Origin: Zonotrichia leucophrys gambelii
Taxonomy: Eukaryota; Chordata; Aves; Passeriformes; Passerellidae
Length of the DNA: 64,000 nucleotides
Reading direction: 5' to 3'
Assembly (NCBI RefSeq): GCF_028769735.1
Contig: NC_088179.1
Location: forward strand, 11,003,950-11,067,949
Shown here in pieces: positions 13,501 through 26,700 of this stretch. The position numbers and the translations under genes were made by a program. The notes under the pieces were generated by a model. It did no database searches. It was given only the letters and a program-made list of their open reading frames with translations, and had not been told where the DNA came from. Every line of letters begins with the position of its first letter. Within the stretch, counting starts at the first letter, position 1.

Positions 13501-14654
13501 GCTGCATTTAGCAGACCAGAATATATTTATTGTGAGCTTGGTCATTCCAGGAATGTATTTTTTCTTGCTCTAAAGCAAAAGCACTAAACCAGAAGGAAAA
13601 CTTGGGCAAGTTTAGAACAACTTTGATGAAAATATTTGTGTGAGGTGGATTTTTGTCACTTTTGGCTTATATAGTAAATGCAAAGATGAAACTTGGACAT
13701 TTAGGACAGGCACAACCCCTCCTGCAGCAGCCTGTGCTCCCTCTGTCTCCAGCCAGGTGCACTCAGTGCAGGCAGGGCTGTGCTGCCCTGGGCTTGCCTT
13801 GTGTGTGCCAGTGGCACTGCACGGTGGAAAATGACAAATACAAGTATAAACTTGGGTGTGGAGACAATGCATGGGGCTTCTTTACAAAGCTGCACTTACT
13901 GCCAATAAATCTGAATCATCCTGTTGTAGTAAGGCTTTGATAAGAGGCAAAATCTTTGATAGAAGTTTACCAACTCCTATGAAGGTGCCTTCAGTTTTGT
14001 TCTGCTTTGCTAAGAGGTCAGTAAAGAAAGGCTCCCAGTGAGACTCCAGTCTTTGCTCAGTAAAAGCCTTCATTCAGCTCTTTGGCAGTGTTAGGAGACA
14101 GCAGGGTGTCAGAAGAGTGGTAGAGTTCAGCTGGTGGTACCTCCTGGAGTCTTGGAAAGGCTCCCTGGTGTTCTCTGACAGGTTGTGGGCAGGTCCTTGG
14201 AAGTGCCCCACTGAGGTTGATGTTGTGTAAATGTTGGAGTGCTCAGTGCTTTGCAGGGCTAGATTCCAGTGCTAAGCACTGCTTGGCAATGATACTGCAT
14301 CTCACTAAGAAATTAATATTTCCAGAAATTTTTTTTGAAGTATGAGAAGATTTTAATGCTAGAAAACCACTTAAGCAGTGGAGGAAGGTTGTTGGCCAGT
14401 GTTTATTCTATGCAAATGAAAACATCAAATGTATGTAAACAGGGGCTGCTGCTGTGAATTTTCACTTACTCTTGCAGTGAAAAGAATTTCTGTAGGTATC
14501 TGGTGTACTTTAAAGTGTTGTTTGTAACATTTTAAGTGTGTCAGACCTGGACATGTCATTCAGGTCTGGTGCCTCGTGTTGAATAGATCAGTAACTTACA
14601 TGTGTCTGGAATTACAGCCTGCCTCATATCTTACCTGTTTATTGTTATTATTAG
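10562..14654. other. Noncoding stretch before the first PLS1 coding exon
   Basis: No recognised exon. It holds a short TG repeat near 11050-11062, an AT-rich inverted repeat at 12901-12936, and a moderately GC-rich patch near 13690-13830 where several frames stay open on both strands without resembling a known protein. It is probably PLS1 intron 1. Confidence 0.6.
12901..12936. repeat. AT-rich inverted repeat (10-bp arms)
   Basis: CCATTTAAAT (12901-12910) is matched by ATTTAAATGG (12927-12936) across a 16-nt loop. The ATTTAAAT core is itself palindromic, so chance is quite possible. Confidence 0.4.
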
Positions 14655-14762
14655 GTATTAGCAATTGAGGACAACACTTGTGCCGGCTGAAGATGGAGAA
14701 TAACATAACTACTATCTCTCGTGAAGAGCTTGAAGATCTACGAGAGGCATTTGGCAAAATTG
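14655..14762 (+). CDS. PLS1: PLS1 first coding exon (5' UTR end plus residues 1-23)
   Basis: The acceptor TTATTAG (AG at 14653-14654; an alternative AG is at 14660-14661) precedes about 38 bases of 5' UTR, then ATG at 14693. An in-frame TGA lies just before the start, in 'gccggcTGAag'. The exon encodes MENN...FGKI, the N-terminal headpiece leading into EF-hand 1, and ends one base into codon 24 at donor GTATGT. Confidence 0.9.
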
Positions 14763-17700
14763 GTATGTTTTAAATAAGGAGTCAAAATTCAGGTTTCTGA
14801 ACTCCTTAATTTGGAAAAACTTTTGATTAAGCTTCAGATGTTCTATATTTTCATGTTAGGTTACTGACACTTGGTTTTTGCTTTATTTGCATGCTTTGCT
14901 GAACTAATAATTTCATTTATTCAATCAGATTTTATGTTTTAAGGGAACTAAACTTGAAGATTTTTTGATCTTTTGTTAATAAGATCAGCTTTGTTACACC
15001 AGTGTTAATAAATAACTGTACAGTTTTGTATGCTTGAGAGGATGTTTAGAGATTAATCAGAGCACACAGAAAGTGTAAGAAATTATATAGCAGCTCACCC
15101 TTTTTTTCCAGATTGCACTGCTGTTGTGAATGTTCATATCTGCTTTATTTTGTCTTTACTGAGGGGTGATGTGTAACTGTGCTGCTCAGGAAATCAAACA
15201 ACCATGATTGTAATCAATCATGATGGGGGGGACAGGATCATTTTAGGCAAGAACTCTTAAATAATAGGAGTCTTTACTTGGTAAAGAAACTATTGGGTAT
15301 GTTAGAGATTTGGAAGACCATGAGTAGTATGAAGAAGTGAAGAGGGAATTACTTAGGATATGCCAATACAGGTATCACATGATGCCCACTAGAGAGTCAG
15401 GAAATTAAAATTAAAAATACGAACTTTACAATAAATAACAGAACAATGAACCCATTGACACAGGATGTTGCTGAGACCAAACAAAGAGTAGAAATTCTAC
15501 AGGGAGTATGATACATCCATGGAAGATCATTCCTGAGTTGCTGTTAAACAATCATCAGGACATCTATAGCTCAAGTGGTTTGTATCCTGCAGGTGCTGGG
15601 ATGACAGACCAAGGAGAAGAGCACCATATACATGTATCAGTCTGCTAAGAGATGTTAGCACAGCTAGAGACTCACTGATGCTGTCTGACAGCTTTTCTAT
15701 GTTTGGTTTTCACCATCTGTATTTCTTCTTTATCTCCATCCTCTACCTGCATCTTTTCCTATTTCAGCTTGAAGAATTGTCTGTACTGTTCCTACTCCCT
15801 GAAGAGCATTTTTTCCTTATGTTTTCTGTAAAACATAAAAATTAAGCAACATTAGTTCAATTTTTTTTCACATTTCTAATGTCTTTATGGATAAAGTACT
15901 TGCAACTAAATTGGTAAACTGAGAGAAGGCATTTATTTAACTCTCAGCTTGTCATCATGGAAACTTACCCTCAGTGAAAGATGAACCTAGAGAAATAAAA
16001 TAGCTGGTAATCTGAGTGAGCTCATGAGCATGTTCTCTGATAGTTAGACCATCCCTGTTATTATGTGTGGTCTTACATGTCTGCAAGCCGCTGGATGAAT
16101 TAATGCATATGCAGACATCAAGTTTGTGTATTGATTTGTGAACTTTTGATAGTATCAAAACCACATTTTTTTTTTTGCCCTGCATTTTTAGCCTTTTGCC
16201 TACAGTGAAATGTTGCTGCCTTATGAAGCTCTACAGAAGCTACATAGTGTAGTATGGATTACAAAAAAAATTACTGTGTAGTAATTAATTATGGCTGGAG
16301 ATGAAAGCATGTTTTTCTGCTTGCCCTTCTGTAATGGGAGGCATTCATCCACTCTGGTATCATTGACTGAGTTCTGATACTAGATGCAATATGAAGAGAT
16401 GTTTTTAACTAGTAAATGAAAAAAAAACAACAAAAGTGGGAGCACCTTGACAAGTCAGAGAAGTGGCCACATCATCTGCTTCTGTTTCTGATTCATTGTG
16501 ATGTTCTCTTAAATTTTTTGCAAATATATCATTCATAGAGCTCTTGTAATTACAACATGCATCAGATTTGAGCTTACTGATTGTGCTGATTGCAAATGGT
16601 TTAATATTACACTAAGCATATATTAATTCATGTCCCTTTAACTTGAATGTTTATAGATAATGTTGTTGTGAGTCTTAAAAACAAATAAGGAAATCTTGAA
16701 CTTCACTATTTGCAAATTTGCTATCTTGTTCTATCTGTGCTCTGGGATCAGAAGATAGTTCCTGAGAAAGCATATAAGAAGATGGCACAAGTCCTAGATA
16801 GTTATGCCTCCAATCCACAAGCATTCCTTCATACTTATCTATATCAGAGAAAGAAACACTCATCTCCTAGAACTGTGTTTATCATGCTTCATTTATTCTT
16901 AACAGTTACCATATCTTAGTACATGAATATGCATGAGTTTACACAAGTATAACAACTTGTGCTTTCATTCTACAGATATTGACAACAGTGGGTATGTCAG
17001 TGATTACGAGCTTCAAGACCTGTTTAAAGAAGCAAGTCTGCCCTTGCCTGGTTACAAAGTCCGGGAGATTGTAGAAAAAATCATTTTGGTGACAGACAGC
17101 AGCAAGGATGGGAAAATCAACTTTGAAGAATTTGTCTCTGTAAGACCTTTCCTTTGGATGTTTCTCTACTGTTTAAAATCTATTGAGAATTAAATGCTAT
17201 AACTAAGTGCTTTTTTTTATAGAACTGTTATTTTAAGTTTTCTGTGACAACCTAGAATATCCTATATTGTTATTTTCTAATTTTTATCTTTCACACTCCT
17301 AGTTAATGTTGCATGTGAAAGAACAGTATTTGCAATCAGTCTTGTTTTCTGTTTCCTCCAAGGTGAGGGGAAGGAGTACATATTGTAGGCACTGTTGGGT
17401 CAGCCCTCTCTGACAGAAAAGCAGACAATTGGATAGCAGCCTCTGAATGCTCTTAGCAGTGCTTCACTCTGCTTAATCTCTATACTAATGGTTGTTTATT
17501 ACTGGCAGTGAGGTACAAATTTTCCTTTTCACTGAGCAGATTTCAAAGCTTTAGGCTTTTCTAATGAGAATCACTCACTGGTGCATTTTAAAAGAAACAA
17601 GAACTTATCAGGCTGTTGGTTGTGGGTGCTTGGGGATGATGATGTTTTGTTTTGAAATTAGAGTACTGCTGCTAATTGCACAAGGTTGCTTGTTGAATTA

Positions 17701-20700
17701 GGGATTGAGCTTTCTTTCTGAGATTCTAAACATGCAAGTATTTGCTTCCAGGTATTAACTGTGTCTTTTACTTCATTGTCAGTCTGAGACTTCTGCAGTA
17801 TTTGGGCAAACCTAGGACATACTGATATATTCAGTGTGGGTTACATTGCAGGCAGGTGGAAAATGGTATTAGCTTGATAAAGGAAGGGCATGTTTAACTG
17901 TCATGTTATAACCTTTTACATGCAAAGCATGTGGGGAAATCAGTGGAAAAAATATACTATCATCATCAAAACTGTGTGTATCTTTAGTTGTGTTCTTCAG
18001 TTTACCAAAATATCTATGGAAAAATTGTGTTGATCTTTGTATGTCTATTTTTTTAGATAGCATGGCTTAATAGAGGTATTCACTGTGAAATAATATGTTA
18101 GATATCCAGTATAGATACAGATATCCAAACAGTAATTATTTCTTTTTAGACAAGAAGTCATTTTAAATATCAAAGAAATTCAGTCAGATTAACTACTGAC
18201 TCTAGACTACCTAGATGATTTAACAGTTATTTGAAGGTGCAATCAATCACAAAATGCTTTCTATTTTTTTAATTTTAGATAATTCAGGAATTGAAAAGCA
18301 AAGATGTTAGCAAATCTTTCAGAAAATCAATAAACAAAAAGCAAGGTATTACAGCAATTGGAGGAACATCAGCAATATCTAGTGAGGGGACACAGCACTC
18401 TTATTCAGGTAAGAAATAATCAAACATGGGCAAATTTTCCGTGGAGGGAGACTCTCTGAATTTGCACTACAGATAAAACAGAACCTAACTGGAAACTGTT
18501 GGCAATAAAAGCAAATTAACCGAGCAAAAGCTTATGGAGATAGACAAAGTAAGTGTGGGTGATAGTTTGTTAGCTCTGCTCAGTTGTTGCTTAGTTTCAC
18601 TCTTAGTTGCACCTGGAGGCAAGTTGGGCATCTCTGTGAGAGCAAAAGAGGAAAACAGGCACTCACACCTTGTGGGGGAGGAAAAGCCCCTTTGGTGTAC
18701 TGCTAGTAAAGCTAGTCAAGTTTTTGCCTTCATTATGTGCTAATGGACACTCATTCCTATATTCAGATAAAACAAGGAATGAATTCTCATTTTCAATTCC
18801 ACAGTGTTAACTAACATGAACTAAAACCCCACTAACAAACCACCACATATCCTTTCTGGACGGATTGCCCTCCTCAGCTGTCTCTGCATTATGGAATTGT
18901 TCACTTGTACATGGTTTTTGTATAGACTGTCTCACTCTGAAGAAGCTGCTTTTAATATTTGATCTGTTTCCTTCTACCTCCCCCTGCTGCATGTAATTTA
19001 AGTTGATAATTGTGCCTAATTGCATTGCAGTTCTTGGCCAGAGTGTGAGCCAACTTCTAGGATCATGTTGCAATCGGCAATATTGCAACTTTTTTGATTG
19101 ACTTAAGTCTGGAATTTGTCTTGTTCCAGATTGTGTTAAGGTTCTGTAAATGAGGAAGATTTACTTTAAATATCAAAAGTGGCAATATCTTCTTTTTCAG
19201 TAGGATTCCAGCACCAGCTATACCTGGTGCGTCCTTAAAGCAGGGATATGCTCCATCCCAAAGGATGCCTGTAGGGCATCAGAGGTGATTCTTTAGATGC
19301 AGTTTTGTTTTTGGGGGAGAGAAACAAACCTCACTAGAGCACGATTCACCTGGCCTGGCCTCACCTAGCATCTCGTTTATGATGAGGTGAAGTGTGTTCT
19401 AGAATTTCACATTGTTTCCCATTGACAGTGAAAGAAGTGTACTGAGTCAGGTGCTTCTAATAACTGAGATATTAAACTTCTTAAGTTTCTCAAAGCTAAA
19501 GACAGCTCAGCACTTCAGATCAGTATCAAAAGGCTGCCAGTCTCCAAAATCCAGCAGAAGGCTGAATGAAACACTGCATTTTAAGCAAACAGTGCATGGA
19601 GTGACATGTTGCATATTTCAGATGAGATGTCTGCACCTCTTTGTAACGGCTGAGAAACCAAATTTGAAGTCAGCCTTGAGGACACCTTCTCTCAGATGTT
19701 CCTATGATTCATGTTATCCTTCAGAAAATCACCAGATACTTAGAGGGTGCAGTGGGAGAAAGGCTAATCTATGCTTACCATTTTTTGTGTTTTTTGTCAT
19801 TGCTCTGATTTTTTTAATAATTGACCTCTGTGAAATTAAGGGGTTTTGCTGCAGATGACCCAAGTATGCTGTTACTAGTATGTCTTCCTGGAAATGTACA
19901 TCTTTTATTTTAATGATGTCTTTCTTTTCAGAGGAAGAAAAAGTTGCTTTTGTTAATTGGATAAATAAAGCTCTACAAGATGACCCAGACTGTAAGCACC
20001 TCCTACCAATGAACCCATCAGATGCCAGTCTGTTTAAATCCCTTGCAGATGGCATCCTTCTTTGGTGAGTCCAAGGCTATGAGAAAGAAAGGAAATTAAT
20101 CTCAAAGGTTAAGTGCTGATCACAGTGACATGAATTGGAAAACTTTGGACAGGTGTTAAGATCAAGACCCCACTCTTAAATATTTCATTTCTTTGCCCAT
20201 AGAAATGTGATTTTTAGCATATTTTCTATGTGACACTGTGCATACATTATAGAAGCAGTTTTCCTCTTCAGACCCATAATTATTCATGCCAGATATGTGC
20301 AGGCTGTTTATAAAGGAGATAATTAAACAGTTCATAAATTCATTACTTGAAATAATTAGAAAACTTGACTATTTTAAATATTTTTAAAAGTTACTACTTT
20401 TAGTCATTAAATCATGGGATATCAGGAAAAGAAATTTGAATTTAAATCCATGGCAAAACGGAGAGCATATAGTAGATCCCTTAACTTCAGTCTGCTGTAA
20501 CTTTCTAGTTAAAGTGGATTACTAGTACTTAGTGACACACCATGGTAACAAGGGATTAGCTGTTAGTGTTGATGTGAATTAGTCTGAGATTCACGTAGAT
20601 ACAAGGTACTACAGAAATGCAGGGCAGGAATACACTGATTATACTATAGTTTTTCAGTAGAGACCATTTAAGTTACTTTGGTTTACAGTTTTCATCTCAG

Positions 20701-23700
20701 GAGCTTTCTTTGACTGTTATAAATATGATCTGTTAATTATAAAAGGAAGATGCAATATATTTATTATCTGGGGCATTCTGAATGAATGTGCAGTTATTTA
20801 ATGGGGGAGAGGAGATTTAGACAATGGTCTTTTTTTTGTTGTTTTTTTTTTAATCTTGTCAGAAATGTGTGCAGCTAGTTGAGTGTTAGTAGTTTATAAC
20901 CAAATAATATTTTCTGAGAAATGGAAGTTTGAATAAACTCTTGACTTTTCTTTCTTAGCAAAATGATCAACTTTTCACAACCAGATACAATTGATGAAAG
21001 GGCTATTAATAAGAAAAAACTCACTCCTTTCACTATTTCTGTAAGTACTCCATGAATAGGAACTTGCCACAAATGAGAAAGTATTTTTCTGTTTTAATGA
21101 CAGTTCTTCTGGTGGAGAACAAAAAAAAATTAAAAATCATATGTAATAAAAAAATCCTGAAGCATGAGCTTATATTTTCTGAAAAACCCTACTGTATTCT
21201 CCTATTTCTTAGATGATTTACAGAAAAAATTTTTTTTCTTGTTTTGTCTAATTCTTTCCCTAGTAGCTATTTTTGTTTTGCCTTACTGAGTACCTGAAGT
21301 AAATAATTTTAGACTTTGAGTGGATAGCCAGGTTGTATTTCAGCCATGTAGAAAGTATCTGCATGGCTGCATATTCTGTGATAGGATGATGTGCTTTCTG
21401 TACTGGAGAGTAGCTTTGACAGAGGATGAGGAGATCTATTTTAATTGTGTATGAAGTCTTGGAAAAGTTTGACAGCAACAGTTTTTAAGAACTTAGTTTG
21501 GGTTTAAGAAAACAAGGCTGGAAAGGGAAGTAGATCCATAAGTTACCAACCCAGTGAGAAAAAAACTTCTGATAAAAGCCTCAGTTAAACGGCAGACTTT
21601 ATTTTAGGCAGTGGTGTTAAAATATGACAAGTTAAACCACACTATATTCTAAATCCTTTATGTGGGTAAAAATATTTTTATTAAAGTATTCCTCAGTAAT
21701 TCCAGCTGCAGAAGGTGGCCCACAATTTTTAAGTGAGTCCATATTAACACTGTCATTGTTTTCCTAAAATTTTGGTAAGATGCAAAGTAGTTAACAAAAA
21801 CCTCCAGAGTGCAGTTTTCCATTCAAAGCCATTGAATTAATGCATTTTTTCTTCCAAAGTTTAATATGAACAATTTTACTAAAAAATACAATCTCCCAAG
21901 TTTGTTAAATTATGATATTCCAAATAGGAAAACTTAAACCTGGCTCTGAACTCAGCATCTGCCATTGGCTGCACGGTTGTCAATATTGGATCACAAGATT
22001 TGCAAGAAGGAAAACCACACTTGGTATTGGGACTCCTGTGGCAGATCATTAAAGTTGGCCTTTTTGCTGATATTGAGATCTCCAGAAATGAAGGTAAGAG
22101 TAATGCCTGCTATAGCAATGCCAGCCCCTTGGAATTAGCTCAGACCACAATAGCAGTGATCTCAGCTTTCTTTCAAACTTGCTTTTAGCTCTTATTGCCT
22201 TGCTAAATGAAGGGGAAGAGCTGGATGAGTTAATGAAGCTCTCCCCAGAAGACCTCTTGCTGCGCTGGGTGAATTACCATCTGGCCAATGCAGGGTGGCA
22301 GAAAATCACTAACTTCAGCCAAGACATCAAGGTATGTAGTTATTTCTTCTCATAATTGAACACAGTGGTATTAAAACATACAGTGTATAGAAAAAAACTG
22401 TCAGATCAGGAGAATTTAGATACAATAGTAATCTGCTTTATCTGACTGCAGGTTTATCCTGCATTTTTCAACACTGAAAATTTTGATCTCTTCTATCCTA
22501 TTTAATTGCTCATCCCCTGTATTATCCTATCACAGTGCAAAGTGAACATTTCCAACAAGCTGATAGTCAGGGAAGTTCTAATGTTGTTATGTGTCTATTA
22601 GAGTTATTTAGGATAATTTGCACCACATTACTAGCTGCCTAATACCTGCCAGTCACTGCTTTGCTGGTGTGTCAGCTGAGTGACACAGGGGCTGAAAGGT
22701 TCCTTCTCTCTTCAGTCATTCTGCAAAGGCAGGCAGAGCATTGTAGCAGCCCCGCTGAGGAGAGAACACAGCAACTTTTAAAAACTGAAAGCAAAGGAGG
22801 AAGACTGCCTTAAGGTGGTTAGACCTCCTTTCATTGGACAAAACCATGTCCTTAATGGTCTTTGGCTATCTGCTGCACCACTCAGCAAGTTACATCATTT
22901 CAAATGCTGTCAAGAAGGCTGTTATTAAAGCAGACTGTAACTAGGGTTTTTTATGAAAACTGCTACTATGGTAAAAAAATTATATGGTGCTTAAGAGAAG
23001 TAGTAAATACTTCTAGGACTAGTAGGGGTTTATTTTTTCTTCTAGTTTGTTACTGCAAAATTGATCCTTTTTGTGGGTGACCACATAAATTTGCCCTGAA
23101 CATCTTAATTGCAACAGTCTAGATAATATTCAACAGAATAAATTTAACTAGTGTTGTCCACAATAATTATCAGATATTCCTTTTCTCTGTCATCTGGCTG
23201 ATTAAGTTCTGTGTGAAACAGGGTAGTAAAATGGCTGCATGACTTCATCCATATTCACTGAAATTAGAGAGCTGTATATTTGACTCCTGTGGCTTTTGGA
23301 TTGGAGTATTCCAGTAATAAATGTCTAGGAAAGGCTGCAAACGTGCTGCTTTTTTTTTATTACACTATTTTAGGATTCAAGAGCCTACTACCATTTGTTA
23401 AATGAGATTGCACCCAAAGGAGATGACCCTGAGCAATTGCCTATCAAAATTGACTTTACAGGATTTCATGTAAGTATCCAGAAATGTAAAAACAGACTGG
23501 AATTATCTGAGACCTCTGTGTATGTATCCAACATTCTGGTTACCAGGTTATCCCTGAATCCTCTTCTGTTTCCTAAGGTGTGCAAAAACTCAGCCAGATT
23601 GCTCAGTGTTACTAAAGCTTAAATGAGCAAAAACTTGAGCCTACAGTGCTGCTGAAACAGGATAATGCATCCTGCAGTCAAAAGTTTGGAGCTATGTTTC

Positions 23701-26700
23701 ACTTGGAGTAGTGTATATTGATTTTCAGTTGGAATAGTGTACATTGTTGGGTCATCCAACATGAATATTAGAGCATCCTGCTCAGTTCTCCTGTTCTGGA
23801 ATTCAGACAAGGAAGAACAGACTTCACAAACCGTTGTTCCTTCCTCTAACCAAGCAGCAATTAGAAATAACATGTAAGCCCTTCCAATAACCAGCAGCAA
23901 AGTGTGGCATCCATCAAGCTTTAAGGTGTAAAGGGACAGAGGTCTAAAACCAGCCTACATTGATGTGGAAGCACTTGTCTAAGTGGCTTCATAATGCCTG
24001 TTGGAAGGGTTATTGTGGGAGTGCATTTGCTCCAAAGTTGAACTGCATGCCTGAGATACTTATATATTAATCAGAATATACAGTAGAATCTCATTATTCA
24101 TTATAAGCATGAAACCCATGTGCATGATTGTTTTCTTATATACTTTAGTTCTCATAAATTCCTTGTTTGCTTTGTTTGCTCTTGTTGGGGATTTTTAGAG
24201 AGTGAGAAAGAGTAGAAGTAAATTTTTTCCATGTAATTTCCTACAGTTCATATGATCACATTTTTGTAATGGACCAGTATATTACTAATAAAGACTAACG
24301 AACAAAACATAAGTTGCCAATTTTGATGATTAAGGGAAAGAATATTAAAAGGACAGCAAGTTGAAAGCATTCAAACTCTTATTGGAATTACTTGAGAATA
24401 TAATTTTAAAGCAGTGATGGTGAACCTTTAGTACATGTAGGAGGAGAAGGAATATGGGAATCAACAGCCTGGAAATGGAAATAGCATCTCTACACTCCTG
24501 GCTGCAGTTGCTGTGATTCATGAGGAATGCTGTGCTGACAGCCACAGAAGTGAAGGACAGTAGAAGGCAGAGGGGAATTGTCCTGGGCTGTAAGAGCTAG
24601 CTCAGGCATTGGCAGAATGAGGGAGGAACTGACATGGGTCATTTAAAGATTTCCCTAGCTGATGATTCAGTAAAATCTAGTACTAGACTTAACTGTAAAT
24701 TAACTTTTGTTTGTTTTTCTTTTTAGGATAAAAATGACTTGAGGAGGGCTGAATACATGCTCCAACAGGCAGATAAATTGGGCTGCAGACAGTTTGTAAC
24801 TCCAGCTGATGTGGTTGCAGGCAACCCTAAACTCAATTTGGCTTTTGTTGCAAATCTCTTTAACACATATCCAGCCCTGCACAAGCCTGACAATTCATCT
24901 TATGATCTCAATTTATTAGAAGGTACTCAACTTTCTAACTGTATGGAAGAGAAGAATATCAGTATTAGAATATTTGTAGTGATTTCTACTTAGGTATTCC
25001 TCCTAGGTTGTGATGTAGAATCCCTGTGTGCTGGTGCCTGTGTTTACTTACTAGCAGCCAATTTAAGCCTTAGTGGAAAACCCCAGTAGTGTGTATATTG
25101 TTCACTTGTGTTAGCCTGACCAAATGGTCATTCCTGAATAACCTTCTGTCATCCATTTGCAGGAGCAAAAACTGTCCTCCTACTTTCCTTTCAGTTTCCC
25201 ATGCTTCTTTCCATGCTATTTATATTTGAGCTGATATACAAATTCTGGTTTTTCTTTGAAGTGCTATATTATGCAACTGTAATAGTCTTTAAAAGTATTT
25301 TTCACATATTTTTGTGCATTTGTATATATGTGTGTGTATGTTTGTTGCCTTTTAAATTAGGAAACATTTTTTTTAAAAAGGCTTTTGTATCAGCAGCCTG
25401 TATAGATCCTGTCATAGCAGGGAACTTGGCCTTTAACTGTACAGTTCAGATCTCTGATGCCAGACATAAAGGGATAATTGGTAGCAATCTTTGGCTGTTG
25501 CCCTTGCTGTGGACCAGCTAATCTAGGATAATGGAATGGCTCCTGCCAGTGTATTTCACAGTTGTTCACTGATCTCAAAGGAGTGTGAGAATCAGGGGTG
25601 CTGCACTCGGGAGAATCATCAGCAATGTTCACATAGTCCTCTGCACTGCCTTCTCGTGCCTTCCTCTTACTGTTCCTATCAGGTTTCCTTTCCATCTAGG
25701 TGAGTCCATCTTCCTTTGCTCCTGTTTTTTCATGACTTGTCTGTGCTGCTGCATCCCTGTGTCACAAATCTTGTATCCCTCAGAGCATTCCTGTTTCAGG
25801 CTTCTGGCTCTTCTAGCTTCAGCTGGGTGCCAGCTGTGATAGAGGCTGTAGAGCACAGGACCTTGTCTTCCCTTTCCAGCTGTGATATCCCCAGTCACTG
25901 CAGTCCCTGCTGGCCAGGACAAATGACTGAAGGAAAGGTCTGCTCTTCCTCTGCTTCAGTTTTGTTAGAAATGTCAGCTCTTGGAAATGCATACAGGAGC
26001 TGGGTGGAGGTGGAATATGCTCAGTTCACCTTCTCTGCTCTGAAGATAAAATTGCTGGTGTGATTTGAAATACCGAAAACTTGGTTAAATTTGGAAGCGT
26101 TTTCAATGGCATGGGAAAAACCTGTTGAATTGGTTTCTGGACTTTCCTGAAACATTTAGATGGAGATGAAAGTCTCAGCCAAACCAGTTTAAAAAGTTAC
26201 AATCAACTGAATGCTAGGCTATGATTTTGTAATTATAAATACTGGCCAAATTTAACTTACTTTTTACAGTATATATTTTTGAGATGGATAATCATGCCAA
26301 TGTTACCTGTTCAAAGAAAAGTAGATGACTCCTTTTTGCCCTCAAATAATAATTGCCGTGGTGTCAAGTAGATCTAAACCATCAAAATAGCTATTTCAGC
26401 CCAAAGCCAAGGTTGTGAATGTTTTTTTTCCTGTTAATGTATTGTTTGTTTTCCATTAAGTCCTGTGTTTATACCGATGTTTTCTCAAGCTAGTGATATA
26501 AAATATGACATTGATTTCTTTATAGTTTCATCATAGATTGTCTGTTGAAATCTGACTCATAATTTATAATGCTTTCCTGTTTTGCTTCATGAAATGCAGA
26601 TTTGACCCCTCCTAATGTAGGTACTGTATTTAGTACTTTTCTGTACTCCATAAAAGTGTTTATTCTGCAATTTTTCGTTCTTTTTTCCCCTATTGTTTAA

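Noticed and set aside
1..14650. Minus-strand ATR exons, expected upstream of PLS1 by synteny
   Set aside because: No kinase, FAT or HEAT-repeat-like sequence was recognised on the minus strand, so ATR probably lies beyond the left edge.
19412..19858. 148-codon + frame ending in a hydrophobic segment, in the PLS1 intron before coding exon 4
   Set aside because: Frames of this length are expected about once or twice by chance in the window. No family resemblance, and the hydrophobic end comes from the T-rich intron tract.
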